Origin: Cognatundibacterium jejuense
Lineage (GTDB): Bacteria; Pseudomonadota; Gammaproteobacteria; Burkholderiales; Burkholderiaceae_D
DNA: 64,000 bases
Direction: 5' to 3'
NCBI RefSeq assembly: GCF_014284255.1
Contig: NZ_JACOFV010000013.1
Span: forward strand, 62,001 to 126,000
The notes beneath the pieces are model-generated. The model saw only the letters and a list, made by a program, of their open reading frames with translations. It did not search any database and had not been told where the DNA came from. How positions within the stretch are numbered: the stretch's first letter is position 1; the number at the start of each line of letters is the position of its first letter. The translations under genes and the position numbers were made by a program. Shown here piece by piece: positions 8,726 through 17,964 of the stretch.

Positions 8726-9135
8726 TAATTTAGTGCAAAAAATCTGAAGAATAAATTTTTTGAGATATTAAGTTGATAAGAAGGGTATTTTTTGATAGTT
8801 ACGCTGTGTTGGTTAAGCTATTTTTGCTCGTCGAAGTAAAGGGTGATGCAAATAATGCATCCTAAACTTCAGTCTGGTGCGCGCCCTTGGGGGGGATTTA
8901 TGCTGTGCTTCACGCAATCAGATACGGGTTAAGACTGACATCGGGGAAGAGATTGCATCCATGTTAAACGCAGAACCCAGAGTAAAATCACTTGTTTGCT
9001 CTAAGCCCTTGATTTGTAATATAATCTCTGCTTTCTTAGCCTACGCTTACTCTCCTTAGATTGTCGCAGATAGAGGTGATGCCGGTAATTTTGCTGGTTC
9101 CCTGTGCGGCTTGCGGGAGGCCCACCATAGAATAC
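8726..9135. other. intergenic region before rhlE
   Basis: This is the remainder of the divergent gap between the receptor and rhlE. It contains a small dyad GATGCA-N5-TGCATC near 8843-8859 and the rhlE promoter. I see no convincing gene. The reading frame of rhlE is open back to a TTG at 9061, but the homologous part starts at 9136. Confidence 0.5.
8996..9025 (+). promoter_or_regulatory. probable sigma-70 promoter of rhlE
   Basis: A perfect TATAAT at 9020-9025 has a weak TTGCTC -35 18 bp upstream. Transcription would begin near 9032, giving a leader of about 100 nt before the ATG at 9136. Confidence 0.55.
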
Positions 9136-10614
9136 ATGACTGATATAAAGTCCGACCTTGTTCAGGGCGCTGCCAGCCCGACCCTCATAGACACGCCTAT
9201 AGCCACTACTCGTTTTGAAGATTTTGGTTTGGCTCCTGAAATTTTGCGCGCTTTGTCTGAGCAGGGTTATGTACACCCGACGCCGATTCAAGCGGAAGCG
9301 ATTCCTGTTGTTTTGCAAGGCAAAGACGTCATGGGTGCTGCGCAAACTGGTACCGGTAAAACCGCTGGCTTCTCTTTACCTATCATTCAACGTTTGCTGG
9401 CGCATGCCAGCAGCAGTGCTTCTCCAGCGCGTCATCCTGTACGGGCATTGATCCTGACGCCAACCCGCGAACTGGCGGATCAGGTAGCGGAAAATGTCAA
9501 AGCCTACTCGCGTTTTACGCCACTACGTTCGACCGTGGTGTTTGGTGGCGTAGACATGGCGCCGCAAACTGCCATCCTGCGTTCCGGTGTTGAAATTGTG
9601 ATTGCGACGCCCGGTCGCTTGCTGGATCATGTGCAGCAGAAAACGATTAATTTGTCGCAGACACAGATACTGGTCATGGACGAAGCCGATCGCATGCTGG
9701 ATATGGGTTTCTTGCCAGACTTGCAGCGGATTATTAATTTACTGCCTAAACAGCGACAAAATTTGATGTTCTCGGCGACGTTCTCGCCAGAAATCAAAAA
9801 ACTGGCAGCAAGCTTTTTAAATAATCCGCAAACGATAGAAGTTGCGCGTAGCAATGCGACAGCTGATAACGTAACGCAGATTTTGTATAAAGTCGCTGAA
9901 GATGAAAAACGCGATGCCGTTTCTTTCATTATCCGTGAACGTGGTTTGAAACAAGTCATCGTCTTTTCTAATACCAAAATTGGTGCTTCGCGTCTGGCCG
10001 TGCATTTGGTGAAGCAGGGTGTCAAAGCCTCTGCAATTCACGGTGATAAATCGCAATCTGAGCGTATGTTGGCGCTGGAAGATTTCAAGCGCGGTGAAGT
10101 AGAAGTCTTGGTTGCTACCGACGTAGCAGCACGCGGTCTGGATATTTCTGAAATGCCGTGCGTGATTAACTACGACCTGCCATATAACGCTGAAGACTAT
10201 GTTCATCGTATTGGACGTACTGGTCGTGCCGGTGCAAAGGGCGATGCGATCTCGCTGCATACCGATCAGGACGAGCGTCTGCTGGTCGATATTGAAAAAC
10301 TGATCAAACAAAAAATTGTGCGTTTGACGCTGGCTGGTTTTGTGGCGACTTCTGTACAGGCACCTGAGCGCGCGCGTCATTCACGTGATCGTTCTGATCG
10401 CACAGATCGTAGCGGGACAGATAGACCAGAAAAATCGGGACGCAGTTTTCAAGCGCCGCGAGAGAAGGTTGATCCATGGTTTCTCAAACCGTATGAGCCT
10501 AGCGCCAGTACTTTACCGGTGGCTATTCCAGCAAATAGCCTTAGTTCAACTGGTAACACGACCACCAAGCCACAAAAACGTGCATTCCTGTTAGGCGGCA
10601 CACCGAAAGTCTGA
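9136..10614 (+). CDS. rhlE: ATP-dependent RNA helicase, DEAD-box family (RhlE)
   Basis: A 492-residue DEAD-box helicase that unwinds RNA duplexes in ribosome assembly and mRNA turnover. The Q motif (FGLAPEILRAL...PTPIQ) is near 30-51, motif I AAQTGTGKT at 68-76, PTRELADQ near 109-116, TPGRLLD near 158-164, DEAD at 182-185, SAT at 213-215, and HRIGRTGRAG in the C-terminal RecA domain. A basic/charged tail follows (repeated HSRDRSDRTDRS-type residues), common in RhlE. I chose ATG 9136 because it gives the usual short N-terminus; upstream in-frame TTG 9061 or ATG 9079 would add 25 or 19 non-conserved residues. The nearest SD-like sequence is GGGAGG at 9115-9120, rather far away. Confidence 0.95.
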   Translation: MTDIKSDLVQGAASPTLIDTPIATTRFEDFGLAPEILRALSEQGYVHPTPIQAEAIPVVLQGKDVMGAAQTGTGKTAGFSLPIIQRLLAHASSSASPARHPVRALILTPTRELADQVAENVKAYSRFTPLRSTVVFGGVDMAPQTAILRSGVEIVIATPGRLLDHVQQKTINLSQTQILVMDEADRMLDMGFLPDLQRIINLLPKQRQNLMFSATFSPEIKKLAASFLNNPQTIEVARSNATADNVTQILYKVAEDEKRDAVSFIIRERGLKQVIVFSNTKIGASRLAVHLVKQGVKASAIHGDKSQSERMLALEDFKRGEVEVLVATDVAARGLDISEMPCVINYDLPYNAEDYVHRIGRTGRAGAKGDAISLHTDQDERLLVDIEKLIKQKIVRLTLAGFVATSVQAPERARHSRDRSDRTDRSGTDRPEKSGRSFQAPREKVDPWFLKPYEPSASTLPVAIPANSLSSTGNTTTKPQKRAFLLGGTPKV

Positions 10615-10663
10615 TTGCAATGAGGTCGTGGTATGAAAGGCCTTGCTGTAACGAAAGTTAGAA

Positions 10664-10701
10664 TAAAAAAGAGACCGATATTAAATCGGTCTCTTTTTTT
10701 T
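10664..10701. terminator. bidirectional terminator between rhlE and ohr
   Basis: GAGACCGAT at 10671-10679 pairs perfectly with ATCGGTCTC at 10685-10693 around a 5-nt loop. An A-run precedes it and a T-run follows, so it can serve both convergent genes. Confidence 0.92.
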
Positions 10702-10717
10702 GCAAGGTGCAAATGAA

Positions 10718-11137
10718 TTACAGCAAAGTAATCGTCACTTCCACGTTGCCGCGAGTTGCGTTTGAATATGGGCAAACTTCGTGTGCTTTATTGATTAAGT
10801 CTTGTGCCGCTGCTCTGTCCATGCCTGGCAAGGAAACATTGAGCGCAACGGTAATGCCGAAGCCACCTTTGCCATTGGGGCCAATACCGACCAGACCATT
10901 TACTGAAACACCTGCAGGCAAAGCTATTTTTGCAGTTGATGCCACAAACTTCATTGCACCAATAAAGCAAGCTGAATAACCCGCTGCGAATAATTGCTCA
11001 GGATTGGTGCCGTCACCACCTGCACCACCTAATTCTTTTGGTGTCGTCAACTTGACATCGAGGTGACCATCATTGGATGTAGCGCGACCATCACGGCCGC
11101 CAGTTGCGGTTGCATTTGCTGTGTAAAGTACTTGCAT
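10718..11137 (-). CDS. ohr: organic hydroperoxide resistance protein
   Basis: A 139-residue OsmC/Ohr-family thiol peroxidase that reduces fatty-acid and other organic hydroperoxides, using lipoyl-dependent recycling in characterised members. The reactive and resolving cysteines are Cys57 (GYSACF) and Cys122 (EVCPYS), with family motifs [11 protein letters not shown] and NGKGGFG. GGAGAATTCC precedes the ATG. The gene lies downstream of ohrR on the same strand, with a palindromic operator between them, so it is almost certainly repressed by OhrR and induced by organic peroxides. Confidence 0.97.
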   Translation of the reverse strand: MQVLYTANATATGGRDGRATSNDGHLDVKLTTPKELGGAGGDGTNPEQLFAAGYSACFIGAMKFVASTAKIALPAGVSVNGLVGIGPNGKGGFGITVALNVSLPGMDRAAAQDLINKAHEVCPYSNATRGNVEVTITLL

Positions 11138-11199
11138 GGAATTCTCCGGTAATGAAATTTAAAAAAACGACTGGCTGCATCGATGGATTAATAATAGTG

Positions 11200-11214
11200 C
11201 ACAATTAAATTGTG
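11200..11214. promoter_or_regulatory. OhrR operator upstream of ohr
   Basis: The perfect palindrome CACAATT-A-AATTGTG lies 63 bp upstream of the ohr start. Slightly longer imperfect arms (TGCACAAT / ATTGTGTGCA) extend it. AT-rich dyads of this form are typical OhrR/MarR sites. Confidence 0.8.
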
Positions 11215-11311
11215 TGCAATCTAATATTTCATGATTTCGATTGATTTTTTCTATGGAGTCGATAGCGTAGTCTCTTTTTTTGACTATTTAAGCCATCAAT
11301 GATGGCACGGT

Positions 11312-11773
11312 TTATTCGTTAAATTCAGTATGTAACTGGTCGCGTAATTCTGAAAGTTGCTGGCGTAGGGCGACCAATCGCTCTTGCGTCTGGCCGCTAG
11401 CGCACAAAATTTTTGGCGGAATCGTGCTGGCGGCTTTTCGTAATTGTTTGCCTTCCTGAGTCAGAACAATTCTAACCTGACGTTCATCCGCCTCATCACG
11501 GCGACGGATTAATAAACCCGATGCTTCGAGGCGTTTTAATAGCGGGGTCAGGGTGCCTGAGTCAAGAAACAAGGCATTCCCGATATCTTTCACCAGCACA
11601 TCGTCTTGCTCCCACAGTACCAGCATGACCAGATATTGTGGATAGGTAAGATTGAGCTGTTCCAGCAAAGGTTTATAAGTTTTGGTCAATGCGAGAGAAG
11701 TGGAGTACAGCGCAAAACAGATTTGATTTTCCAGGGCGAGCAAATTGATCTCTTTTGTTGTTTTTTTGGTCAT
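11312..11773 (-). CDS. ohrR: MarR-family organic peroxide sensor/repressor OhrR
   Basis: A 153-residue MarR-family winged-helix repressor. The sensing Cys19 sits in the conserved N-terminal block LENQICFALYS, followed by LTYPQYLVMLVLWE. The DNA-binding wing is RRRDEADERQVRI. A second cysteine, Cys124 (PKILCASG), suggests the two-Cys class known from Xanthomonas, in which peroxide oxidation forms an intersubunit disulfide and releases DNA. It precedes ohr on the same strand. The 174-bp gap between them holds the palindromic operator, so it probably represses ohr and may autoregulate. Confidence 0.95.
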   Translation of the reverse strand: MTKKTTKEINLLALENQICFALYSTSLALTKTYKPLLEQLNLTYPQYLVMLVLWEQDDVLVKDIGNALFLDSGTLTPLLKRLEASGLLIRRRDEADERQVRIVLTQEGKQLRKAASTIPPKILCASGQTQERLVALRQQLSELRDQLHTEFNE

Positions 11774-11879
11774 AAAATTGCCGATTTTTCAGTGAATAGT
11801 GATCGTTCTAAAGTCTACTATGACATGATAATCAAATTTAAGCTGAACGGTTGCAGCATTTGCTGACGGTGCCCCACGG

Positions 11880-11885
11880 TATAAT
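11880..11885 (+). promoter_or_regulatory. -10 box of the pyrF promoter
   Basis: A perfect TATAAT lies 38 bp before the GTG start at 11923. No good -35 is visible. Its position argues against translation starting at the upstream in-frame codon near 11851. Confidence 0.5.
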
Positions 11886-11922
11886 GTCGATATTCCAAAA
11901 AAATGAAAATGCAGAGGTAATC

Positions 11923-12744
11923 GTGACTTTTATCAAAAAACTCAATGCCGCATGGGCCGGCAATCATTCCTTACTGTGTGTAGGCCTTGATCCCGATGTA
12001 ACGCGCTTCCCAGCTGAATTAGCGGGCAAACCAGATGCGATCCTGAGCTTTTGTAAAACCATCATTGATGCTACCGCCGATCTGGCTTGTTCTTTCAAGC
12101 CACAGATTGCGTACTTTGCAGCTTTACGTGCGGAAGATCAATTGGAAGAAATTTGCCGCTATATCAAAACGACTTATCCGACGATTCCGTTAGTGCTCGA
12201 CGCCAAGCGTGGTGATATTGGTGCTACCGCTGAACAATATGCGCGTGAAGCTTTCGAACGTTATGAGGCTGATGCGGTAACCGTCAACCCCTACATGGGC
12301 TTTGACTCCGTCGCACCATACATGGAATGGAAAGACAAAGGCGCGATTGTCTTATGTCGCACTTCTAACGCTGGTGGTTCAGATCTGCAATTTTTAGATG
12401 TAGGCGGTAAACCTTTATACCAACATGTGGCGCAATTGGTTGCCGATAAATGGAATGTCAACGGCCAATGCGCGTTGGTCGTAGGTGCGACGTTCCCGAA
12501 CGAACTGGCACAGGTACGACACATTATTGGCGACATGCCTTTGTTAGTCCCAGGTATTGGTGCCCAGGGTGGTGATATTGCCGCTACAGTACATGCCGGC
12601 AAAACAAATAATGGTAACGGAATGATGATCAATTCTTCTCGCGCTATTTTGTATGCCAAAGCGATAGGAGACGAAAATTACGCAGATGCGGCACGTCGTA
12701 TTGCTTTAGAAACTCGAGACGCTATTAATCAGTATCGGAATTAA
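11923..12744 (+). CDS. pyrF: orotidine-5'-phosphate decarboxylase (type 2)
   Basis: A 273-residue OMP decarboxylase that makes UMP in the last step of de novo pyrimidine synthesis. The catalytic charged cluster DAKRGD is at residues 93-98 in the sequence [24 protein letters not shown] at 19-25 and VNPYMGFD are further family blocks. Length and the AKRGDIG spacing fit the longer type 2 subfamily. I chose GTG 11923 because AGAGG at 11913-11917 precedes it at the right distance and a TATAAT box lies further upstream; a longer in-frame start at 11851 would overlap that promoter. The gene appears monocistronic. Confidence 0.96.
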   Translation: MTFIKKLNAAWAGNHSLLCVGLDPDVTRFPAELAGKPDAILSFCKTIIDATADLACSFKPQIAYFAALRAEDQLEEICRYIKTTYPTIPLVLDAKRGDIGATAEQYAREAFERYEADAVTVNPYMGFDSVAPYMEWKDKGAIVLCRTSNAGGSDLQFLDVGGKPLYQHVAQLVADKWNVNGQCALVVGATFPNELAQVRHIIGDMPLLVPGIGAQGGDIAATVHAGKTNNGNGMMINSSRAILYAKAIGDENYADAARRIALETRDAINQYRN

Positions 12745-12756
12745 TCTCGAAAGCTT

Positions 12757-12803
12757 GCGAGTGAAGACTTGTAAAATCAGCGTATGCTGCCACCGTCACT
12801 CGC
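12757..12803 (+). terminator. possible terminator-like inverted repeat after pyrF
   Basis: GCGAGTGA at 12757-12764 pairs with TCACTCGC at 12796-12803 across a 31-nt loop. There is no T-run, so intrinsic termination is doubtful. Confidence 0.3.
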
Positions 12804-12817
12804 GAGTTTGATCGTGT

Positions 12818-12858
12818 AACCAAAGAGCAACCAAAGATCAACCAAAGATCAACTAAAT
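12818..12858. repeat. 11-bp tandem repeat
   Basis: Three near-perfect copies of AACCAAAGATC (first copy AACCAAAGAGC) and a degenerate fourth stand head to tail in the gap before the HDOD gene. The 11-bp period is close to one helical turn. Confidence 0.7.
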
Positions 12859-12952
12859 TGCTACTAATTCACAACTAGAGCTCGAAAATGTATATCCTGA
12901 TAGCATATAAAAAAAATTAGAAGGCAGACCAGACGATCAATGAGAGCCCGCT

Positions 12953-13810
12953 ATGAGTGACAATAAGATGAATGAATTTGCCTTTTTGGAAGATTTTTCC
13001 ACAGAGCTGTCAAATAAAAAGTTAATCTTCCCGACGTCGGTCGCGGCTACCATGAAAATCAGGAAAGCCTTGAGCCAGCTTGATATATCAAATGATTTGA
13101 TTGCACGTATTATCGGTAGTGAACCGGTTTTGTCGGCCAAAGTTTTACATCTGAGTAATACCGCAGCATTCAATCCACAAGCGCGTCCTATCAGTGATTT
13201 ACGTGCGGCGACGATGCTGTTAGGTTTTGCAGCAGTACGCAATGTCGCTATCGCCGTTGGCATGAAACAACTTGCAGAAAATAAATTCAACGGTAACTTA
13301 GCGACGCAAATGGATGGCTTATGGCGACGTAGTTTACGGGTTGCTGCTTTATCGATGGTGATTGCGCGCACGCATACCAAATTGAGCGCAGATAAAGCCA
13401 TGTTGGCGGGCTTGCTACATGACATCGGCAAGTTTTATATCTTGAATCGTGCGCATCATTTCCAGGCATTATTTACGACGGATAAGATCCTTTGGGACTT
13501 GATCGATCAATGGCATGCCAGCATTGGGAGTGCAATTCTGGAAGATTGGGATATTTCTGAGGATATTCGCAATGCAGTTCTTAATCACCGTGGGTACATT
13601 CCCGGACGCGGAGTCAAAGCGAACCTGACCGATGTGCTGGCCACCGCAGATTTCCTGGACGCCCACTTTGTCGCTGAAAATATTGACCAGCTTGATTGGT
13701 CCGCAGTTCCACCGAGCTTGCTGCTACTCGGTGTGAATCAGGAAAATATCGAAAAACTGTTGCAAGACACCAGAGTTGAATTAACCATGGTGATGAAAGC
13801 AATTAGTTAA
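12953..13810 (+). CDS. HDOD-domain protein
   Basis: A 285-residue protein made mainly of an HDOD domain, a non-catalytic relative of HD phosphohydrolases used in bacterial signalling. The block LSAKVLHLSNTAAFNP near residues 60-75 and the LLHDIGKFYIL segment (His156-Asp157) are typical, followed by HASIGSAILEDWDI. An HD pair is present, but most HDOD proteins lack the full metal-binding set. No receiver, EAL or GGDEF domain is attached and no signalling gene is next to it. The role is unknown. Confidence 0.88.
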   Translation: MSDNKMNEFAFLEDFSTELSNKKLIFPTSVAATMKIRKALSQLDISNDLIARIIGSEPVLSAKVLHLSNTAAFNPQARPISDLRAATMLLGFAAVRNVAIAVGMKQLAENKFNGNLATQMDGLWRRSLRVAALSMVIARTHTKLSADKAMLAGLLHDIGKFYILNRAHHFQALFTTDKILWDLIDQWHASIGSAILEDWDISEDIRNAVLNHRGYIPGRGVKANLTDVLATADFLDAHFVAENIDQLDWSAVPPSLLLLGVNQENIEKLLQDTRVELTMVMKAIS

Positions 13811-13833
13811 GCTGCACTGTTGATGTGACCGGA

Positions 13834-15291
13834 TCAGCCAAATAATTTAATCATCAACGCGATCAACTTATTGGCTCTCTTATCGTACGGTGGCAGCATC
13901 ATTAATTTAATCGCAGAAAATCGCCCTTGATAAAACACGGGGCGCATTTTTGAAAACGTCGCAAATCCTTCGTAGCCATGGTAATGACCCATACCGCTTG
14001 CACCTACACCACCAAACGGAATATCGTGCTGAGCGACGTGTAATAAAGCCGTGTTGACCGACACACCGCCCGACATAATTCGTTTCAGATAAAAATCCAA
14101 AAGTACAGCATCGTTTGTAAATGGATAGAAGGCTAGCGGCCGATCATGTGCATTGACGTAATCGACGACTTCTTGTGGCCGTTGATAGGTTTTTACCGGG
14201 AGCAGCGGGCCAAAAATTTCTCGCTGCATGATTTCCATATCATCGGTCACGTTAAATACCAGCGTGAGCGGGAATTTACGTAGTGCACGGTCTGGCTGTG
14301 CAGAGTGAACAGATTCAAATAAATTAACTACACGTGCTCCTTTGTCCAGCGCGTCATTTAAGGTTGCTTCTAACCTGCAATACGAGCGTTCATCGATGAT
14401 CGAGGTGTAATCAGGATGGTTGATATCCGGATAGCGTTCTGCGACTAGTCGTTTGGCTTCGGTTGTGAATGCTTCCTCGCTGCCCTCGGGCAGATAAACG
14501 TAATCGACATTGGTACAAATCTGACCTGCATTAAACGCCTTGACCCAGATAATTCGATCGGCAGCTGTTGCTAAGGGAAAATCGGGCGCTACAACGGCAG
14601 GGGATTTTCCGCCCAATTCCAAAGTAACAGGCGTCAAATTGCGGGCCGCATTCGCCATGACAGCCCGACCTGTCTGCCCAGAGCCTGTAAAGAATAAGTG
14701 ATCAAACGGTAGCGATGAGAATGCCGGCCCACGGCCACCCCCATCCTCAAAGAATTGCAGCTTTTCTGGCGGAAAATACTTCGGTGTGATTTCAATGAGC
14801 AAGCGTGCCAGGTGCACAGAGTTTTCTGACATCTTTAGCATGGCACGATTGCCCGCAGCAAAAATCGCCGCCAAAGGAGCAAACGACAAATTGAGCGGGA
14901 AATTCCATGGAACAATGACACCAATCACCCCCAATGGTTGTGGTATGACAGCGACTTCAGAGCCCGGGTACAGTAAGACGTCGATATGGCGACGCTGCGG
15001 CTTCATCCACTTTTTCATGTGTTTGAGATTATCTTTGATCTCTTGCAGCACAACGAAAAATTCTGCAAACAAAGTTTCAAAGCTCGAACGGTTACCATAA
15101 TCTTGGTTGATCGCTGCGACCAATGCATCCTTATTCTCTTTTAGTAAGCGTGCCAAATTTTCTAAATCTGCGCGGCGGCTTGCATAATCAGGGTAGGGGT
15201 TGGTAAGGTAGGCAGCCCGTTGCAAATCAAAGCATTCGCTGAATTCGGCAGGCATGGCGTAAGACCGATGATTTAATTCAGGCGCGTTCAT
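13834..15291 (-). CDS. aldehyde dehydrogenase, coniferyl-aldehyde-dehydrogenase-like
   Basis: A 485-residue NAD(P)-dependent aldehyde dehydrogenase of the class 3-like group that includes bacterial coniferyl aldehyde dehydrogenase (CalB). Catalytic residues visible are Asn130 (VPWNFP), Glu225 (TLELGGKS) and Cys259 (NAGQICTNVDYV). The FTGSGQTGR block at 201-209 is the cofactor region. I placed the start at ATG 15291 (MNAPELNHRS); an upstream in-frame ATG at 15321 would add ten unlikely residues. The C-terminal hydrophobic stretch LIALMIKLF may contact membranes, as in fatty-aldehyde dehydrogenases. It could oxidise aromatic or long-chain aldehydes. The neighbours do not help. Confidence 0.88.
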   Translation of the reverse strand: MNAPELNHRSYAMPAEFSECFDLQRAAYLTNPYPDYASRRADLENLARLLKENKDALVAAINQDYGNRSSFETLFAEFFVVLQEIKDNLKHMKKWMKPQRRHIDVLLYPGSEVAVIPQPLGVIGVIVPWNFPLNLSFAPLAAIFAAGNRAMLKMSENSVHLARLLIEITPKYFPPEKLQFFEDGGGRGPAFSSLPFDHLFFTGSGQTGRAVMANAARNLTPVTLELGGKSPAVVAPDFPLATAADRIIWVKAFNAGQICTNVDYVYLPEGSEEAFTTEAKRLVAERYPDINHPDYTSIIDERSYCRLEATLNDALDKGARVVNLFESVHSAQPDRALRKFPLTLVFNVTDDMEIMQREIFGPLLPVKTYQRPQEVVDYVNAHDRPLAFYPFTNDAVLLDFYLKRIMSGGVSVNTALLHVAQHDIPFGGVGASGMGHYHGYEGFATFSKMRPVFYQGRFSAIKLMMLPPYDKRANKLIALMIKLFG

Positions 15292-15437
15292 GGATTCTTT
15301 CTTTTCTGAAAAATAGCACAAATAAAGGTGATGTTTTTTGCAAATAACTATTGGCGATACTTCGAGGCAAAATGTAAAGAATACGCCTTTTTTCTATCAA
15401 TGCATCATTATTTTCTGTCAGGGCAGATATTTGCAAG

Positions 15438-16184
15438 CTACTGTAAATGTTCCTTCAGACGCTCGTAGCCTGAACGGCTTACGGGTAATTTTTCACCATT
15501 GTTTAATACTGCAACGACGCTGTCTTTGTTTTGGCGTTCTATTCCTTTTAGCGCATTTAGTTGCAGGAGGTAAGAGCGATGTATCCGTATAAACTGCACT
15601 GGATTTAATTGCGTTTCAATGTCTGACAGGCTTTGTGTTTTCATCCAGGATTTGCCGGCGGCATGGATCAAAATATAATCATCTTCTGCTTTGATGTAGT
15701 CGATAGAGGCAATGGGAACAACATGAACCTGGTTGCGATCGCGAATCAGCAACCTTTTGTTTTTTTTTGTGTTTTCTGCGATTAATTGTTGAATGGCAGT
15801 TTCAGGAGATGCATCTGTTTGCTGCAGGAGTTTTCTTGCCTTATTCAGTGCCTCGTCAAAGCGTTGTTGTGAATACGGTTTTAGCAGGTAATCAATCGCA
15901 TGCAAATCAAATGCTTTCAAGGCAAATTGATCGTAGGCGGTGGTAAAAATAACACCGCTACGGCGGCCGGTCATTTCTAAGACTTCTAAGCCCGTCAACT
16001 CTGGCATCTGGATATCAAGAAAAATCAGATCAGGGCATTGTTGATTGATCGCATCCATCGCTTCTGTGCCGGTTTCGCACTCGGTAATAATGTGAATATC
16101 TTGGTGATGGCGTAAATATTCGGTGATCAGGCGACGTGCCAGTTCTTCGTCATCGGCAATGACTACGCTGATTTGCTTTGTCAT
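15438..16184 (-). CDS. LytTR-type response regulator
   Basis: A 248-residue response regulator. The receiver domain carries Asp10-Asp11/Asp12 acidic residues near ADDEE and the phosphoacceptor Asp57 (FLDIQMPELTG), with Lys in LLKPYSQ. A LytTR DNA-binding domain occupies about residues 145-248 (IASIDYIKAEDDYILIH, IRIHRSYLLQLNAL). It overlaps the kinase gene upstream by 4 bp and ends an operon of two LiaF-like membrane proteins, kinase and regulator. A repeat array at 18429-18481, with the 21-bp period typical of LytTR sites, lies upstream of the operon, so autoregulation is likely. Confidence 0.94.
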   Translation of the reverse strand: MTKQISVVIADDEELARRLITEYLRHHQDIHIITECETGTEAMDAINQQCPDLIFLDIQMPELTGLEVLEMTGRRSGVIFTTAYDQFALKAFDLHAIDYLLKPYSQQRFDEALNKARKLLQQTDASPETAIQQLIAENTKKNKRLLIRDRNQVHVVPIASIDYIKAEDDYILIHAAGKSWMKTQSLSDIETQLNPVQFIRIHRSYLLQLNALKGIERQNKDSVVAVLNNGEKLPVSRSGYERLKEHLQ

Positions 16185-17245
16185 GATTTCTTTGATTCCC
16201 AGGGTAGAGTCAGTTCAACGATAAATTCTTGTTCTGTGCGCTTCCACTCGACTCTGGCTTGATCATCATACAAAGCGTGAAAGCGGCAACGCAGATTTTG
16301 TAAGCCAAGACCAGAACCAGTGGCAGGAGAAATATCCGTAGTAACCGGATTGGTAACGCGAATGTGTAACCAATCCGTATTCCTCAGAATTTTTACCGTA
16401 ATACATCCGCCTTGACGGATGGTGCGGATGCCATGTTTAATTGCATTTTCTAATAATGGCTGTAAGATCATAGAAGGAATTAACGCATCATTTGTTGACG
16501 TATCGACCTCGATTGCGATTTGCAATTTCTTCCCAAAGCGGATTTTTTCTACCGCCAAAAAATCCTCACATAAACTCAGCTCTTGGTCCAGGCTAACTTT
16601 TTCTTGTTCCGATAAGGTCAGCGTTTTACGAAAAAAATCTGCCAGGGCGATGGTCATTTCTCGAGCTGCTTTCGCATCAATCGCTGTCAGAGCGCTAATC
16701 GAGTTAAGACTATTGAATAGAAAATGTGGATCAATCTGCGAGCGCAACACTTGCAACTCTGCATCACGTGCTAACAGGTGAGCATAGGTCTCGCGTTTTT
16801 CCGCTGCTCGCATATGTTCAAATGCAATCACGACGTCATAAGTCAATAGCGCTAACAGGTATAAGACAAAATAGCTGGCAAAGAGTGCGATATCAAGTTT
16901 TGATGTGATGTTATGAGGAGACGCAACGTCGTTTAAATTTTCCAGCAGGAGATTCCATGCATGGGCTACGCATAACGCCAGTGCAGCAGAGATGAACGAG
17001 CTGATGATAAATACCAGTGCTATAAGAAAGAACGTGTATTTCTGAATCTGAAATGAACGACAAATATAGTATGCGGAGCTGGTCAAAAAACCAAAAAATA
17101 AACTGACTGGCACTGCGAAAAAGCAAGCGTAGGAAAAATCGCTGAACTCTGCCGATACTAATATTTTTCCCATTATTAGCCCCGCTGCAAGCCATATCGC
17201 GATGTGCCAGAGAAATCTACGGAAATCCGATAGCAGTGGATGCAT
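16181..17245 (-). CDS. sensor histidine kinase, LytS/YehU-like
   Basis: A 354-residue membrane histidine kinase of the His_kinase (LytS/YehU) class. About four membrane helices fill residues 10-150, without the GAF or 5TM-LYT region of LytS proper. The phosphoacceptor His174 is in IDPHFLFNSLNSIS and the ATP-binding N-box is LLENAIKHG (Asn267), followed by a G-rich lid GLGLQNLRCR. GAGAG precedes the ATG. It partners the LytTR regulator, whose start overlaps its end. The LiaF-like genes upstream suggest it senses the state of the cell envelope. The signal is unknown. Confidence 0.93.
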   Translation of the reverse strand: MHPLLSDFRRFLWHIAIWLAAGLIMGKILVSAEFSDFSYACFFAVPVSLFFGFLTSSAYYICRSFQIQKYTFFLIALVFIISSFISAALALCVAHAWNLLLENLNDVASPHNITSKLDIALFASYFVLYLLALLTYDVVIAFEHMRAAEKRETYAHLLARDAELQVLRSQIDPHFLFNSLNSISALTAIDAKAAREMTIALADFFRKTLTLSEQEKVSLDQELSLCEDFLAVEKIRFGKKLQIAIEVDTSTNDALIPSMILQPLLENAIKHGIRTIRQGGCITVKILRNTDWLHIRVTNPVTTDISPATGSGLGLQNLRCRFHALYDDQARVEWKRTEQEFIVELTLPWESKKS

Positions 17246-17260
17246 GGGGCTCTCGTGAAT

Positions 17261-17950
17261 TTAGTTTCTGATTTCGACACCACCCATAATCGCATATCCT
17301 TGTATGAACAAGGTCTTGCTACGATCCATCGGTGGAACGGTACGATCTTCAATACCGCCTAAGATCGGAATCCCTTGTGAGATGACAGTCCAGTCACCAG
17401 GTACCTTTATTTCTATGCCACCCCACACTGCGAAAACATTGATGGTTGCGCTACCGTCGATCGATGCATTGCGCAAGTCGAGCTCGATGCCGCCCATGAC
17501 CGCTGTGAGCTCTCCTCCGCGAAAATTTTGCGATGAATTTTGGCTTTTAGACCCACTCATGACGGCGGATAAATTACAGCAATTGTCGCCGTCTTCCATA
17601 TTGCCAATCGACGGCGAAATTTCGGCCTTCAGGCGGTCTTTGAAGATGATAGATAAGCCCGCAAAAATCATCACCACTGGCCACAAACTACGGCTACTGA
17701 AATAGACAATACCCAGATGCTGTAAGGTCATCAACGCACCTACCGCAATAAAGCCGCCACCGATCAGATGACCAGAGACCGTGTCGCTGCGCGACATTTT
17801 TAGCGCGCCGATAACGATGAAAACAGTTGGCCAAAATTGGAGAATTTCTCTGGTATTAAAAATGTTTAAATTATCGATTAAAGCGAGGGCGCCAAAGATC
17901 AGAATAATGGTGCCAAACACAACGCGGTTGTGTTGCTTTTGTTGGTTCAT
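17261..17950 (-). CDS. LiaF-like membrane protein
   Basis: A 229-residue protein. The N-terminal half has about four membrane helices of the LiaI/LiaF type (VVFGTIILIFGALALIDNL, FWPTVFIVIGAL, GGGFIAVGALMTL, LWPVVMIFAGLSIIF). The C-terminal soluble half resembles the LiaF C-terminal beta-helix, with repeated AVMGGIELDLR / AVWGGIEIKVPG / IMGGVEIRN blocks. I chose ATG 17950, behind AAGGAGAA, over an upstream start. In Firmicutes LiaF inhibits the LiaRS system sensing envelope stress; here its gene lies next to LytS/LytR-type genes. A Cys-Cys pair (DNCCNLS) in the linker is unusual. Confidence 0.85.
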   Translation of the reverse strand: MNQQKQHNRVVFGTIILIFGALALIDNLNIFNTREILQFWPTVFIVIGALKMSRSDTVSGHLIGGGFIAVGALMTLQHLGIVYFSSRSLWPVVMIFAGLSIIFKDRLKAEISPSIGNMEDGDNCCNLSAVMSGSKSQNSSQNFRGGELTAVMGGIELDLRNASIDGSATINVFAVWGGIEIKVPGDWTVISQGIPILGGIEDRTVPPMDRSKTLFIQGYAIMGGVEIRN

Positions 17951-17964
17951 GTAATTCTCCTTCG

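Noticed and set aside
9817-10380. Long minus-strand frames opposite rhlE
   Set aside because: They overlap conserved helicase motifs on the other strand and contain no recognisable domain.
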